DNA of 38,870 bases from Candidatus Lokiarchaeota archaeon (GTDB lineage Archaea > Asgardarchaeota > Thorarchaeia > Thorarchaeales > Thorarchaeaceae): contig WJIL01000070.1 in NCBI GenBank assembly GCA_014730275.1, positions 1 to 38,870 of the forward strand, read 5' to 3'. Shown here piece after piece: positions 24,217 to 33,674 of this stretch; positions within the stretch are counted from its first letter, which is position 1; each line of letters starts with the position of its first letter. The position numbers were made by a program, and so were the translations under genes. Under the pieces are notes generated by a model. It saw nothing but the letters and a program-made list of their open reading frames with translations, had not been told where the DNA came from and made no database searches.

Positions 24217-25464
24217 ATGTCTGATCCGGTGCTGGTAATAGGGGCGGGCGTTGCAGGCCTTACGGTTGCTGTTGAGTTGGCTGATTCGGGAGTTGAGACT
24301 GTACTTGTTGACCGCGAAACTAGTGTGGGCGGCAATGCGCTAAATCTTTACAAAGCATTTCCAACTGATGATTGTTTCTATTGTTTCGAAAGCAATCGGT
24401 CTCGGCCCGGAATAAGAAAATGCTTCTATCGTAGTGCGCTACTCGACCAGCCAAATATCGATTTACGGGTAGATACCGAGATAGAAGAACTAAATGGGGA
24501 ACCAGGTTCCTTTGAAATCAGATTGAAACAGGGTCCACAATATGTAGATCCTAAGAAGTGTACTATGTGTGGTGCATGCACTGAACTCTCCGATGCATTC
24601 TCCCTCTTATCCCCTCAATGTCAACCTCAGTCAGTCATATTCAATCCTGAAAAAGAAGATGAAGGAAGTTCCAAAGCTGAAGAGGAATGCCCCACGGGAG
24701 CCATTGATTTGAATGCAGAGTCAACCGAAACCACCCTCACCGTATCTGATATCGTCATAGCAACAGGTTATCAAGAAATGAAACCAAATCAGATTGATGA
24801 ATACGGGTACGGTCAGTATTCCAATGTCATCACTCAACTCGAATTGGCCAAAACTCTAGATCCGAATGGCCCCTCTCATGGAGCCTTAGTGCGCCCATCC
24901 GATGGAGCTCAGGTCAGAAGACTTCTCATGGTTCAGTGTGTGGGAAGCAGAGATGAAAATTATCATCCATTCTGCTCCAAGATTTGTTGTGTATTTGCTC
25001 TTAAACATGCGAATATCATACGACGTGAAAGAAACGGAACGGATGTTTCTGTTGTCTATATGGATATTCGAACTTATGATAGACATGAACGATACTATCG
25101 TGAGGCACGAGAAGCGGGGGTAGAATTTACTCGTGGAAGGGTCAGTGAGGTCACCCCGCTTGAAGATGGAACGCTTGATATTACTCTGTATGATTCACTT
25201 CTTGACAAGTATTTCAAAACGAATGTAGATCTACTTGTACTCTCGTCTGCACTCGAGCCGTCTACTGGCATGACCAAAATGATTGAGGAACTGGGTCTTG
25301 AGTCTGCAAGCGGCTACGTAAGCCCTGCTAATCTTCTTGATACTGAAGTCGTAGCTGGTGACCATGTATATGCCTGTGGGGGAGCAATTGGCCCTGCTGA
25401 AGTACCTGAAAGCGTTACCCAAGCACGAGCTGTAGCTAGCAAAATACTCCAAGAGAGGATGTGA
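24217..25464 (+). CDS. hdrA: HdrA-like flavoprotein, short form (QmoA-like)
   Basis: A 415-residue FAD protein of the HdrA family lacking the usual N-terminal and C-terminal ferredoxin domains, as in QmoA. The FAD site is VIGAGVAGL (Gly9, 11, 14), followed by ELADSGVETVLVDRE. A [4Fe-4S] site is suggested by Cys115, 118, 121 with the fourth Cys far off in EECPTG (Cys158), an unusual 36-residue spacing. The HdrA hallmark QCVGSRDENYHPFCSKICC and the C-terminal YACGGAIGPAEVPESV are present. ATG 24217 (8 nt after a GGTGA) is preferred over 24190, which would overlap hdrB. It lies 6 bp from the next hdrA gene. Confidence 0.85.
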   Translation: MSDPVLVIGAGVAGLTVAVELADSGVETVLVDRETSVGGNALNLYKAFPTDDCFYCFESNRSRPGIRKCFYRSALLDQPNIDLRVDTEIEELNGEPGSFEIRLKQGPQYVDPKKCTMCGACTELSDAFSLLSPQCQPQSVIFNPEKEDEGSSKAEEECPTGAIDLNAESTETTLTVSDIVIATGYQEMKPNQIDEYGYGQYSNVITQLELAKTLDPNGPSHGALVRPSDGAQVRRLLMVQCVGSRDENYHPFCSKICCVFALKHANIIRRERNGTDVSVVYMDIRTYDRHERYYREAREAGVEFTRGRVSEVTPLEDGTLDITLYDSLLDKYFKTNVDLLVLSSALEPSTGMTKMIEELGLESASGYVSPANLLDTEVVAGDHVYACGGAIGPAEVPESVTQARAVASKILQERM

Positions 25465-25470
25465 TAAACT

Positions 25471-27636
25471 ATGACTAATGAAGTGAACGTTGTTCTCTGC
25501 ACCTGCGGCAAAGAGCTTGATTTAGACTACGAAAGGATGATCACTGAAATTGAGGAGTCTGAGATAGTTTCATCAGTTGAGGTTCATGATTCACTATGTC
25601 AGGAAGAGGGTCTGGATAGAATAGAGGAACTGCTAAACAACGATGACAGAAGATTGGTAGTTGCAGCTTGTACCAGTCAAAAACTCAAACCACATATAGA
25701 CAACCATCTTAAATCTGCGGGCAAAGACCCGTCATTGATTACGTATGTGAATATCCGCGAACACTCAGCATGGGTTCATTCGGATACCGACTTGGCCACA
25801 GAGAAATCTATTGATATGATTCGAGGAGGAGCCTCATTAGCTTCTCTATCTATACCACTGTATGCTGAGACAAAGGACATATCTTCGCATGTAGTCGTTA
25901 TTGGTGGCGGTATTGCAGGCATGGAATCCGCTTTGAATCTGGCCAGTCTGGGATATGATGTAACGATTATCGAGAAGGAAGAGGAACTTGGTGGCCACGT
26001 TAGGAATCTTCCAGTCGTAGCGCCGACACAAAAAACAGGGGCGGAAGTCATTGCAAGCCGTCTCGAAGCCGTAAAGAAACACGCCCAAATAGACATCATG
26101 ACTAATACACGTGTTCTTTTCTTTGAAGGTGAGATGGGCGATTTCGAGGTTTGCTATTCTATCAATGGTGAAGAAGATTGTATCAAGACCTCAGCTATTG
26201 TTCTTGCCACAGGATTTCGAGAGTTCAAACCCTCGATGATGGATGAATATCGATACGGAAAGAATCCCGATGTTATTACGCAATACGAGCTTTCCTGTAT
26301 GTTGTCAGAAGGGGAACTTCAGCGCCTTTCTGATGGCGGCGATGTGAAAGAAGTAGTAATGGTCCAGTGTGTTGGAAGTAGAGACGAGAAGTACAAATCA
26401 GACTGCAGCAAACTTTGTTGTACTTTTGCAATTGATAATGCACTTCAGCTCCTGAAAGCATCTCCAGATATCGAAGTCCATATCGTATACATGGATATTC
26501 GAGTACCTTTCGAACATGAAATGATATACAAAGAGTCAAGGGAAAAAGGCGTGGATTACATCCGTGGTCGTATAAGCATGATCTGGGAGGAAGAGGATGA
26601 GACCCGTGTCAGAATATACGATTCGCTGCTCGATAAGTACTTCCAGTTGAACCCTGATTTGGTTGTTCTATCATCAGCTATTCTCCCATCTGAGGGTCTA
26701 GAGAAATTCGCTGAGACACTTAGTTACGAGATTGAAGACGACGGATATATCCAAGAGCTATATGGCAAACTGCGAAAAACAGAAACTCACAGAAGAGGGG
26801 TTGTAGCTGTAGGAGGCGCGACCGGCCCGCATTTTGTTTTCGAAACAATAACTGATGCACAAGCTGCCTCGATGGTTCTTCACAATGAGCTCAGAGGTGG
26901 TCATATAGAGAAACTCGCGCGGGGCGCCGTTCTCGATGTTGACGAGTGTATTGGTTGTAGTTTGTGTGCTCAAGAGTGCCCTCGAGGTGTACCGCTGATG
27001 ATTGAACAGGATCCAGAAGAGGCTGAACTGGATGCTGAAGGTGAGAAAATCCTGTTCAAAGCTGCAATTGATACATTGAATTGCCATGCATGTGGTGTTT
27101 GTCAAAGTCTTTGTCCTTCTGAAGCGACTCAACTTAATTTCCTGAGCAATCAACAGTTATGGTCGCAGATGGAAGAAATCCTGCGAGATGTGGGACCGGA
27201 TAACGGAGTCACGCTTTGTTTTCATTGTGAAGAATGTGCTGTATCAACAATTGATATTGTAGGTACTAACCGTATGGAATATTCACCTAGTACCCGTCTC
27301 GTACCCGTTCCCTGTGCAGGACGGATTTCGATTATCGATTTGTTCAGGGCACTAGAATACGGTGCGAGTACGGTAATGATTGCTGCTTGTGAAACTGACA
27401 GATGTCACATGGGTGGTACGGCTAACGAAATTGCTCAAGTACAAGTGGATGTTGCTAAAGAGATTCTAGCTGCAATTGGTTGGAACCCTGACCGGGTGGA
27501 AATGTTTAGGATGTTTAGTGCGGAACCAAACCGATTTACTGAAGCTGTGGCTGAAATGGCAAGACGGGCTGAAGAATTGGGGCCCACTCCGGTTCATAAA
27601 GGAGAAGCAGGCCAATGGTTGGAGGTTAGCGAATGA
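25471..27636 (+). CDS. HdrA-MvhD fusion flavoprotein (QmoB-like)
   Basis: A 721-residue fusion. Residues 1-135 form the HdrA N-terminal domain (VVLCTCGKELDLDYERM, VVAACTSQKLKPHIDNHL, NIREHSAWVH). The FAD domain starts VVIGGGIAGMESALNLAS at about 144. The HdrA hallmark QCVGSRDEKYKSDCSKLCC follows. Two [4Fe-4S] motifs lie at Cys493/496/499/503 and Cys538/541/544/548. The last 140 residues are MvhD/FlpD-like (VPVPCAGRISIIDLFRALEYGASTVMIAACETDRCH), which accepts electrons from hydrogenase or formate dehydrogenase in methanogens. The extra FeS insertion of classical HdrA is missing near residue 170. It resembles QmoB. Its stop overlaps the next gene (ATGA). Confidence 0.85.
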   Translation: MTNEVNVVLCTCGKELDLDYERMITEIEESEIVSSVEVHDSLCQEEGLDRIEELLNNDDRRLVVAACTSQKLKPHIDNHLKSAGKDPSLITYVNIREHSAWVHSDTDLATEKSIDMIRGGASLASLSIPLYAETKDISSHVVVIGGGIAGMESALNLASLGYDVTIIEKEEELGGHVRNLPVVAPTQKTGAEVIASRLEAVKKHAQIDIMTNTRVLFFEGEMGDFEVCYSINGEEDCIKTSAIVLATGFREFKPSMMDEYRYGKNPDVITQYELSCMLSEGELQRLSDGGDVKEVVMVQCVGSRDEKYKSDCSKLCCTFAIDNALQLLKASPDIEVHIVYMDIRVPFEHEMIYKESREKGVDYIRGRISMIWEEEDETRVRIYDSLLDKYFQLNPDLVVLSSAILPSEGLEKFAETLSYEIEDDGYIQELYGKLRKTETHRRGVVAVGGATGPHFVFETITDAQAASMVLHNELRGGHIEKLARGAVLDVDECIGCSLCAQECPRGVPLMIEQDPEEAELDAEGEKILFKAAIDTLNCHACGVCQSLCPSEATQLNFLSNQQLWSQMEEILRDVGPDNGVTLCFHCEECAVSTIDIVGTNRMEYSPSTRLVPVPCAGRISIIDLFRALEYGASTVMIAACETDRCHMGGTANEIAQVQVDVAKEILAAIGWNPDRVEMFRMFSAEPNRFTEAVAEMARRAEELGPTPVHKGEAGQWLEVSE

Positions 27637-29894
27637 GCAAGATAGAACTTGAAAATATGGCCCCCAAGCGTCGCCGCATGATGGACATGGTGATGGCTCT
27701 TGGTGGTCTCAAAGAAGAGTCAGCGATTCCAATAAGTCGAGTGAATGAAGCCATTGCGGAACTCAAGTCCAAAATGGAGCCTCTTACTGAAGATATACTG
27801 AGCTTCCCCGAAGCGTACTATCATGAGTTTTTGGAACGAGCTAAGAAAAACGAACTCGTTGAGAGAATAGAGGACAAAGGTATCCTTGAGGAATCTATTG
27901 ACAACATCACTAATGCCCTAGATGTTCACGTATCTGAACCTCTTACCGAATTGCTTCAATTGTTGGAGGAGAAGAAAGGCCCAACAGAAGATGTGGAACA
28001 GGACACGAGCAAATCCCCTGATATTGATATAGACGCAAGACTCGGCTCCATTCTTGAGGTTCTCAAGGAAATAGAACCAATTGTGGAACAACTTGTGGAA
28101 GATTCTAAGAAGGCGGCAGAAAAATCACAGAAAGATATCGCAGCAATAGTTGAATCGATGGAGAAGCTTCGGGATGATATGGACTCAGATTCTGAACAAG
28201 CCTTAGAAAGTATTCAGAGCCTTGCCAGGCAGGTCCGGTATAGTCCCTTGCTCCGGACAACCGCCCAAGTCAAGCGGGCTTTTGCCGATAATCGAATAAG
28301 TCAAGAAAGATTTGAGGAATTACTCAAAACCAATATCTATGACGAACTGATTCGGGGAGTCTTGGTATTCGTATTGAGGAATACCGGTTCCAAAACAGTT
28401 GTTGAACTTGCCGATATCATGAGAGTCCCATCGCGTCATGTTCAGCAAGCAATGGTATCTGTAGTTCAGCGTGGAGAAGCCGAAATGGTGGGTCTCGAAG
28501 GGAACGCCCCTGTTTTTTCGCTTGTTTTGGAAGAAACACCAGATACTACCTTGGTTATGAAACGGCTTTTGCAGCAATTGCGTTCTCTATCTCGATCTGT
28601 TGGAGATAAACAACAAGAGACGCTGAATGAAGCTGTTAAGAGGATGGAACCACTTCTAGAGACCCTTCAAGTGCTCGGAGAATATGATGAAACAACTCTA
28701 TCAGACTCGACGAACCGTTTAAGAGAATTACTTGATGAAGTCACCGAATCATTACTATCTTCTAGCTCGGCCGATGAATCTAAAGACCTCCGTTTGCTTG
28801 TTTCTGCTGGTCTTGAGGCTTTTGCCCGTTTCAGATTGAAGATTACCTTGGAAAAGGGTCCAAACCTTGTGTCGGGACTTAATGTATACGGCGAACAACT
28901 GGATGAAGAAGTATACAAACGCATGATGTCGAACTACTTGGAGAATGAGCTAGAACGTGGCACACTCCTTATCCTGATTCGTGAACTGGGGGCTATGAAT
29001 GCGGAGGAATTGGCTGAAAGAACAAAAATTCCTCAAGACCGAGTATTTAGCCACCTTCTGCGCATGAAGAAAGATGAGCTATTGACATTAGCCGGAGAAC
29101 GGAATGGATATGTGCTATATGATGTACCCAGAACTCCTAATGAAGCAGAGAAAACAATGCGAACCGTTACAAGCTTAGCATCTGAGTTGGCATTGGCCCG
29201 TGAACAGATTCAAGAAATTATGAAAGACTTGACTGCGAAGGATATTGGCCGCTTAACAAATTCATTGGACTCATTCTCTAAGGCCCGTGAAAAAATGTCC
29301 ACCATTGAAGTGGGGGGATCTGTTATTGGTGCAGAAATATTGGAGGGTGTGGAAGATAAAATCAAGTCTGCTGTCTCTCTTGCCTACCGTACAAGAGCCA
29401 AGATTCCTAGCACTCGGCCCAAAGTGACTATTGAGGATCTCGTGGATATTGATGTTCCCTCTGTCATGGATGATTACAGAGATCAGATGGGTTATGCTCC
29501 TTTACTGGGATTTGGCAATATCCACTGGAATATGGCGAGATGTGTTGGCTGTAAATCCTGTGAAATTTCATGTCCCGAGGACGCAATTGAGTTATTGCCT
29601 ATAATTGAGGCCCCCCAGATGTTCGAATTTTCAGATGAGGAACTTGACACTCTTCCTTCCAATAAGGCGCGGTTTTATCGAACAGTCCGCAACCTTGCTA
29701 AGCAGAAACCCGTTACAGACATTACATTAGAGAAAAAAGTTCCCGGCTTCGGGAAGGTAGATATTGATCTCTGGCTGTGTGTGGCGTGTCGAACTTGTGT
29801 GAGACGATGTCCGGGACCAGAAGGGGGCGCTCTTGACTTGGAACTGAAATGGAATCTACCCGATGTTGTCCAGCAAATCAAGTCGAAGGCATAG
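27633..29894 (+). CDS. Winged-helix/ferredoxin fusion protein of unknown family
   Basis: A 753-residue protein I do not recognise. Layout: helical N-terminus (1-130), a charged coiled coil (about 130-200) and a winged-helix-like unit (about 235-290). A helical linker (about 300-400) leads to a second unit (about 438-495). The two units look alike: LIRGVLVFVLRNTGSKTVVELADIM and LERGTLLILIRELGAMNAEELAERT. A further coiled region follows (510-590). A C-terminal ferredoxin has two [4Fe-4S] motifs, Cys637/640/643/647P and Cys716/719/722/726P, separated by 69 residues. The ATG overlaps the stop of the HdrA-MvhD gene, so it belongs to the operon. It could be an electron-carrier subunit with scaffold helices, or a redox-sensing regulator. 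Function is not known. Confidence 0.8.
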   Translation: MSKIELENMAPKRRRMMDMVMALGGLKEESAIPISRVNEAIAELKSKMEPLTEDILSFPEAYYHEFLERAKKNELVERIEDKGILEESIDNITNALDVHVSEPLTELLQLLEEKKGPTEDVEQDTSKSPDIDIDARLGSILEVLKEIEPIVEQLVEDSKKAAEKSQKDIAAIVESMEKLRDDMDSDSEQALESIQSLARQVRYSPLLRTTAQVKRAFADNRISQERFEELLKTNIYDELIRGVLVFVLRNTGSKTVVELADIMRVPSRHVQQAMVSVVQRGEAEMVGLEGNAPVFSLVLEETPDTTLVMKRLLQQLRSLSRSVGDKQQETLNEAVKRMEPLLETLQVLGEYDETTLSDSTNRLRELLDEVTESLLSSSSADESKDLRLLVSAGLEAFARFRLKITLEKGPNLVSGLNVYGEQLDEEVYKRMMSNYLENELERGTLLILIRELGAMNAEELAERTKIPQDRVFSHLLRMKKDELLTLAGERNGYVLYDVPRTPNEAEKTMRTVTSLASELALAREQIQEIMKDLTAKDIGRLTNSLDSFSKAREKMSTIEVGGSVIGAEILEGVEDKIKSAVSLAYRTRAKIPSTRPKVTIEDLVDIDVPSVMDDYRDQMGYAPLLGFGNIHWNMARCVGCKSCEISCPEDAIELLPIIEAPQMFEFSDEELDTLPSNKARFYRTVRNLAKQKPVTDITLEKKVPGFGKVDIDLWLCVACRTCVRRCPGPEGGALDLELKWNLPDVVQQIKSKA

Positions 29895-30050
29895 GATTAG
29901 TGACCCAGAAGTATTAGTTAGAGGAAACTATCCTATCTCTATACGATTCCCCACAACTGATTTCGTCCTGTAGTACTTAGCAACAGCGGGGCAATAACGC
30001 ACTTATACTTACACTCCTAACGTAAATACCAATATCGGAGTGATAGCGGC

Positions 30051-31253
30051 TTGATTGATTTCAGTCTGACAGAAGACCAGGTGGAACTGCGGGAGAAAGC
30101 TAGGGCCTTTGCGCAGAATTACATGTTGCCTTATGCTCACCATTATGACAAAACTGGAGAGTTTCCGTTGCCCATCATCCAGAAAAGCTGGGAGGTTGGC
30201 CTCATGAACCTGAATGTACCTGAAGAGTATGGTGGAGCGGGTATGGGTGTGGTGGATCAGTGTCTTGTTGTTGAAGAAATGGCGGCCGCTTGTCCAGGCA
30301 TGACGACTAGCATTTATGTTAACAATCTGGGTTTGGAGCCCATTCTAGTTGCCGGTACTGAGGAACAAAAGGAGCAGTATTTGCGCCCGCTGACGGAGAA
30401 TCTGAAGTTTATCTCATTTGCATGTAGTGAGCCATACATGGGTAGCGACGTTGCTGGCATTCAGACGAGAGCAGAGAAACAAGGTGACATATACGTACTG
30501 AACGGTTCCAAGTTTTGGATTACTAACGCTCCACACGCTGACTATTTCACTGTATTCGCAAGTTTGAATCCTGAGAAACGTCATAAGGCACTTTGTGCCT
30601 TCATTGTGGAGGCTGATACTTCTGGGGTGTCAACTGGCCGTCCTGTCGAGAAGATGGGTCACAGGGCATCCGTAACATCCTCTATTATGCTGCGGGACGC
30701 TGAGGTTCCTGCCGAAAACCTTCTGGGAAAAGAAGGCATGGGTTTCTTGATTGCTATGCAAACCTTCGCAAAGACACGCCCAGCTATCGCAGCTTTTGCA
30801 ACTGGGCTTGCAAGGGCAGCCATGGAATATGCTCGTGATTACACTACCAAAAGAGAGGCGTTTACGAAGAAACTCAAAGAGTTCCAATCTATCAAGTTCA
30901 AACTTGCGGAAATGTTCATGAAAATTGAGGCCTCACGGAACCTGTACTTGAAGGCAGCTTGGGCGGCAGATACTACCGGAGACTCTACTGTTCCTGCTAG
31001 TGTTGCAAAAGCATATGCTACTGATGCCGCTATGGAAATCGCTAGTGAGGCTTTACAGATACACGGTGGCTACGGATATATCGATACATATCCTCTTGAG
31101 AAGCTATTCCGGGATGCGAAGCTGTATCAGATATACGAGGGTACATCTGAAATACAACGTTTGATTCTCGGAAGGCATGTGTTAGATGGTTATGACCCAG
31201 CTATGGAGGAAATACCGTCCTGGGGCACGAAGGGCGCCCCAGATTTCGAGTAG
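30051..31253 (+). CDS. acd: Acyl-CoA dehydrogenase
   Basis: A 400-residue flavin enzyme of the acyl-CoA dehydrogenase family that oxidises acyl-CoA to trans-2-enoyl-CoA. The N-terminal helical domain begins DFSLTEDQVELREKARAFA. The FAD-binding segment has FACSEPYMGSDVAGIQTRA and FWITNA, and the C-terminal domain carries the catalytic Glu (Glu363) in YEGTSEIQRLILGRH. The length is normal. The start is TTG 30051 with GGAGTGAT 6-7 nt before it. It follows the Hdr operon by 156 bp with its own possible TATA (CTTATACTT near 30002). A redox link with the Hdr proteins is inferred from position; no EtfAB genes are nearby. Confidence 0.95.
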   Translation: MIDFSLTEDQVELREKARAFAQNYMLPYAHHYDKTGEFPLPIIQKSWEVGLMNLNVPEEYGGAGMGVVDQCLVVEEMAAACPGMTTSIYVNNLGLEPILVAGTEEQKEQYLRPLTENLKFISFACSEPYMGSDVAGIQTRAEKQGDIYVLNGSKFWITNAPHADYFTVFASLNPEKRHKALCAFIVEADTSGVSTGRPVEKMGHRASVTSSIMLRDAEVPAENLLGKEGMGFLIAMQTFAKTRPAIAAFATGLARAAMEYARDYTTKREAFTKKLKEFQSIKFKLAEMFMKIEASRNLYLKAAWAADTTGDSTVPASVAKAYATDAAMEIASEALQIHGGYGYIDTYPLEKLFRDAKLYQIYEGTSEIQRLILGRHVLDGYDPAMEEIPSWGTKGAPDFE

Positions 31254-31293
31254 GAATCCGCAGTGCTCAGAAAAGCGACAACCCCCCTGCCCT

Positions 31294-32103
31294 TCAGAAA
31301 GGTGCGAAAGACGGTGAGATGAGCCGTTTCTGTGTCTCTATTTCCTCTATGGTGTCAATATCGGCTTGATTAAGCTGAATATCTAATGCTTCATAGTTCT
31401 CTTTGATGTGCCTTTCACTAGTTGCCTTAGGAATCGGGTATACAATATCATAGCTAAGAAGCCAAGCTAAACTGATTTGTGCCGGGGTGGCGCTGTATTT
31501 GTCTGCAATCTCTCGCAATGTTTCATTCTCCATAACTTCCCCCCTTGCAAGAGGAGAGTATGCTACCAGTTTCATATTGCGTTTCTGTAGATACTTGCGC
31601 ATCTCTTCCTGTTGCAGCCATGGGTGCATCTCTACCTGATTGGCTATGATCTCCTTCTCTGTGTGTTTCAAGGCCTCATCCAATAGGTCGGGGGTAAAAT
31701 TACTGACTCCAATATTCCGAACTATGCCTTTCTCCACAAGCTCTTCAAAAGCTGCCAATGTACTTCTAGGCTCATATTCGCCAGCAGGCCAATGTACGTA
31801 GAGAATGTCAATATAATCGAGCTGAAGCCTCTTCAAGCTTTCTTCGGTACTTTCCTTGACTTTTTCTGGGCCCAATGAATTAATCCATACTTTTGTTCCA
31901 AGGAAAATTTCGTCACGAGGAACACTTGACTGCTTTATTCCCTTCCCAACGAAATCTTCGTTTCCATAAAACTGCGCAGTATCTATATGTCTATATCCCA
32001 TATCAAGAGCATGGATAACGCTTTCTACACACTTCTCCGAATCCGTATTCTGCCAAGTTCCCAGTCCAATTCTCGGTATTTCAGTCTCTGACATCTTGTT
32101 CAC
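31294..32103 (-). CDS. Aldo/keto reductase
   Basis: A 269-residue NADPH-dependent aldo/keto reductase. The catalytic tetrad is complete: Asp41, Tyr46, Lys71 and His104, in the segments HIDTAQFYGNE, LGTKVW and YVHWPAGE. The NADPH-binding C-terminal part has IPKATSERHIKENYEALD. The length is normal for the 2,5-didehydrogluconate reductase-like group. The true substrate cannot be told. ATG 32103 is used; a second Met three residues later is possible. It converges on the acyl-CoA dehydrogenase gene and is divergent from the cupin gene. Confidence 0.95.
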   Translation of the reverse strand: MNKMSETEIPRIGLGTWQNTDSEKCVESVIHALDMGYRHIDTAQFYGNEDFVGKGIKQSSVPRDEIFLGTKVWINSLGPEKVKESTEESLKRLQLDYIDILYVHWPAGEYEPRSTLAAFEELVEKGIVRNIGVSNFTPDLLDEALKHTEKEIIANQVEMHPWLQQEEMRKYLQKRNMKLVAYSPLARGEVMENETLREIADKYSATPAQISLAWLLSYDIVYPIPKATSERHIKENYEALDIQLNQADIDTIEEIETQKRLISPSFAPF

Positions 32104-32208
32104 CCCTAATGATTCTTAACTATATTTATCCTTAAATAACCCTCACTAGTCGCATCATGTTTATGACTCCTTATGTCCAAAACCTTGTTGGGTGGATTGT
32201 GATCAATA

Positions 32209-32583
32209 TTGCTGATAAAGCGTCTAGATAATTGTGAAAGAATCGAGGGGCTTGATGGAACCACTATCCGTGAGCTGTTGAACCCTCATCACGAAGAACG
32301 TGAAGTGAAACTGGGATATAGCCTTGCTCATGCAATGCTAGATCCTGGTGAAACTTCAAAACCACACAGATTCTTTGAAGCTTCGGAGGTGTACTATATT
32401 CTTTCGGGGCGTGGTGTAATGCACATCGACGACAAGGCGGCGAATGTACAAGAAGGTGATGCGGTGTACATTCCACCAGAGGGAGTTCAGTATATCGAAA
32501 ACAGGAGTTCTGAGAGATTAGAGTTTCTATGTATCGTGTTTCCAGCTTGGACTCCAGATGCCGAAGAACTTGTAGAATCTTAA
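32209..32583 (+). CDS. Cupin-domain protein
   Basis: A 124-residue single cupin. The first cupin motif reads PGETSKPHRFFEASEVYYILSGRG with His and Glu ligand positions. The second is VQEGDAVYIPPEGVQYIENRS, in which the usual His is replaced by Gln (GVQYIEN), so metal binding may be partial. The start is TTG 32209, and no ATG lies near. No partner gene suggests a substrate. Small cupins like this are often annotated as mannose-6-phosphate isomerase-like, but that is not supported here. Confidence 0.85.
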   Translation: MLIKRLDNCERIEGLDGTTIRELLNPHHEEREVKLGYSLAHAMLDPGETSKPHRFFEASEVYYILSGRGVMHIDDKAANVQEGDAVYIPPEGVQYIENRSSERLEFLCIVFPAWTPDAEELVES

Positions 32584-32656
32584 TGAATCCCAAGTAATTG
32601 CAAGTACTTTTGACATCAAATACCAGTACCTATTGTGTAACGGAATGATGTAGATC

Positions 32657-33583
32657 ATGTCAGGCCAACTTCAAAATATAGGCAAGTACGTATCTGAGCA
32701 CCCGTCAGTCAGTTACCTTACTGCCCTGGTATTGGGCCTATTCCCGTTCCTCTACATGATGTGGCTGAATAATTGGAGTTTCTCAGCCCTCATTATGGCT
32801 CCAATTATGCTATTACCAAGCCTATTGTCTGGGGTGGTCATGCGCTTCTTGAGCGGGGTGGGAATAATGCTTACATTTGCAACAGTCTGCTCATTCCTGT
32901 TCTCCTTTGCATCTGGCTTTGTTAAAGGCAGTAAACGCCGCGCCAAAGCCATACGAATTCTCGTTGGTGTTCTAATGCTCTCGGTTGGAGCTTATCCCAT
33001 CTACAAACTAGTTGGTGGATCTACACTTGCTGGCACCTTTGGCCTATTGGAGGACTTGGGTGCAATACTTGGTATCTGGTCCTTGATTCTTTCTGTGTAT
33101 ATTATTCCTGCAATTCGGGCTCGGTACCAACCGGAGTTTGACAAGGGATTCGTCGATGAACTCAAAGAACGCGTGGGCAGGATTCGTCACTCACTTTGGA
33201 AAGGTTATCAATCCCACATTTGGAAGGAATATGGCAAGGTATATGCTGAAGAGTTCAAATCGTACCAACAATCTATAGCAGAAATCCGTAATCAGTTGAG
33301 CGGTGTACTACTCCTTCCTATAGCGATTGTTCTACTACCGTTTCCTTTTTTAATGGCCATTCTGGTAGTACTATGGCTACGGACATTCTCGCTTGATGAT
33401 GAACCATTGAAGACTGGCGAACGGGGGCTATTGATACTGGTTTCAGTAACAGTGATTCTCATAGAAACTGTTATACTGCTCTACTTCGTGCCTGAGGCAT
33501 ACTCTTTCTATTTCAATGTCGCCTATCTTCTTGGAGTACTTCTTAGTATGGTGTACTTGGGTCTCCTGATTATTCGTTCATAA
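32657..33583 (+). CDS. Unknown multi-pass membrane protein
   Basis: A 308-residue protein with no family that I recognise. About eight hydrophobic segments are visible: near residues 18-35, 40-58, 62-85, 97-115, 128-152, 215-240, 255-278 and 285-305. A cytosolic-type charged stretch (about 155-210, RARYQPEFDKGFVDELKERVGRIRHSLWKGYQSH) separates the two halves. No signal peptide or transporter motif is evident. It has its own gap on both sides and is probably transcribed alone. Confidence 0.75.
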   Translation: MSGQLQNIGKYVSEHPSVSYLTALVLGLFPFLYMMWLNNWSFSALIMAPIMLLPSLLSGVVMRFLSGVGIMLTFATVCSFLFSFASGFVKGSKRRAKAIRILVGVLMLSVGAYPIYKLVGGSTLAGTFGLLEDLGAILGIWSLILSVYIIPAIRARYQPEFDKGFVDELKERVGRIRHSLWKGYQSHIWKEYGKVYAEEFKSYQQSIAEIRNQLSGVLLLPIAIVLLPFPFLMAILVVLWLRTFSLDDEPLKTGERGLLILVSVTVILIETVILLYFVPEAYSFYFNVAYLLGVLLSMVYLGLLIIRS

Positions 33584-33674
33584 AAAATGGAAGTCAAAAT
33601 TTTGCAGGGTGACTTCCAAACCAATGTACTCTTCTTGGATGATTCCATGAGACACACACATCGAAGCGGTGGAT

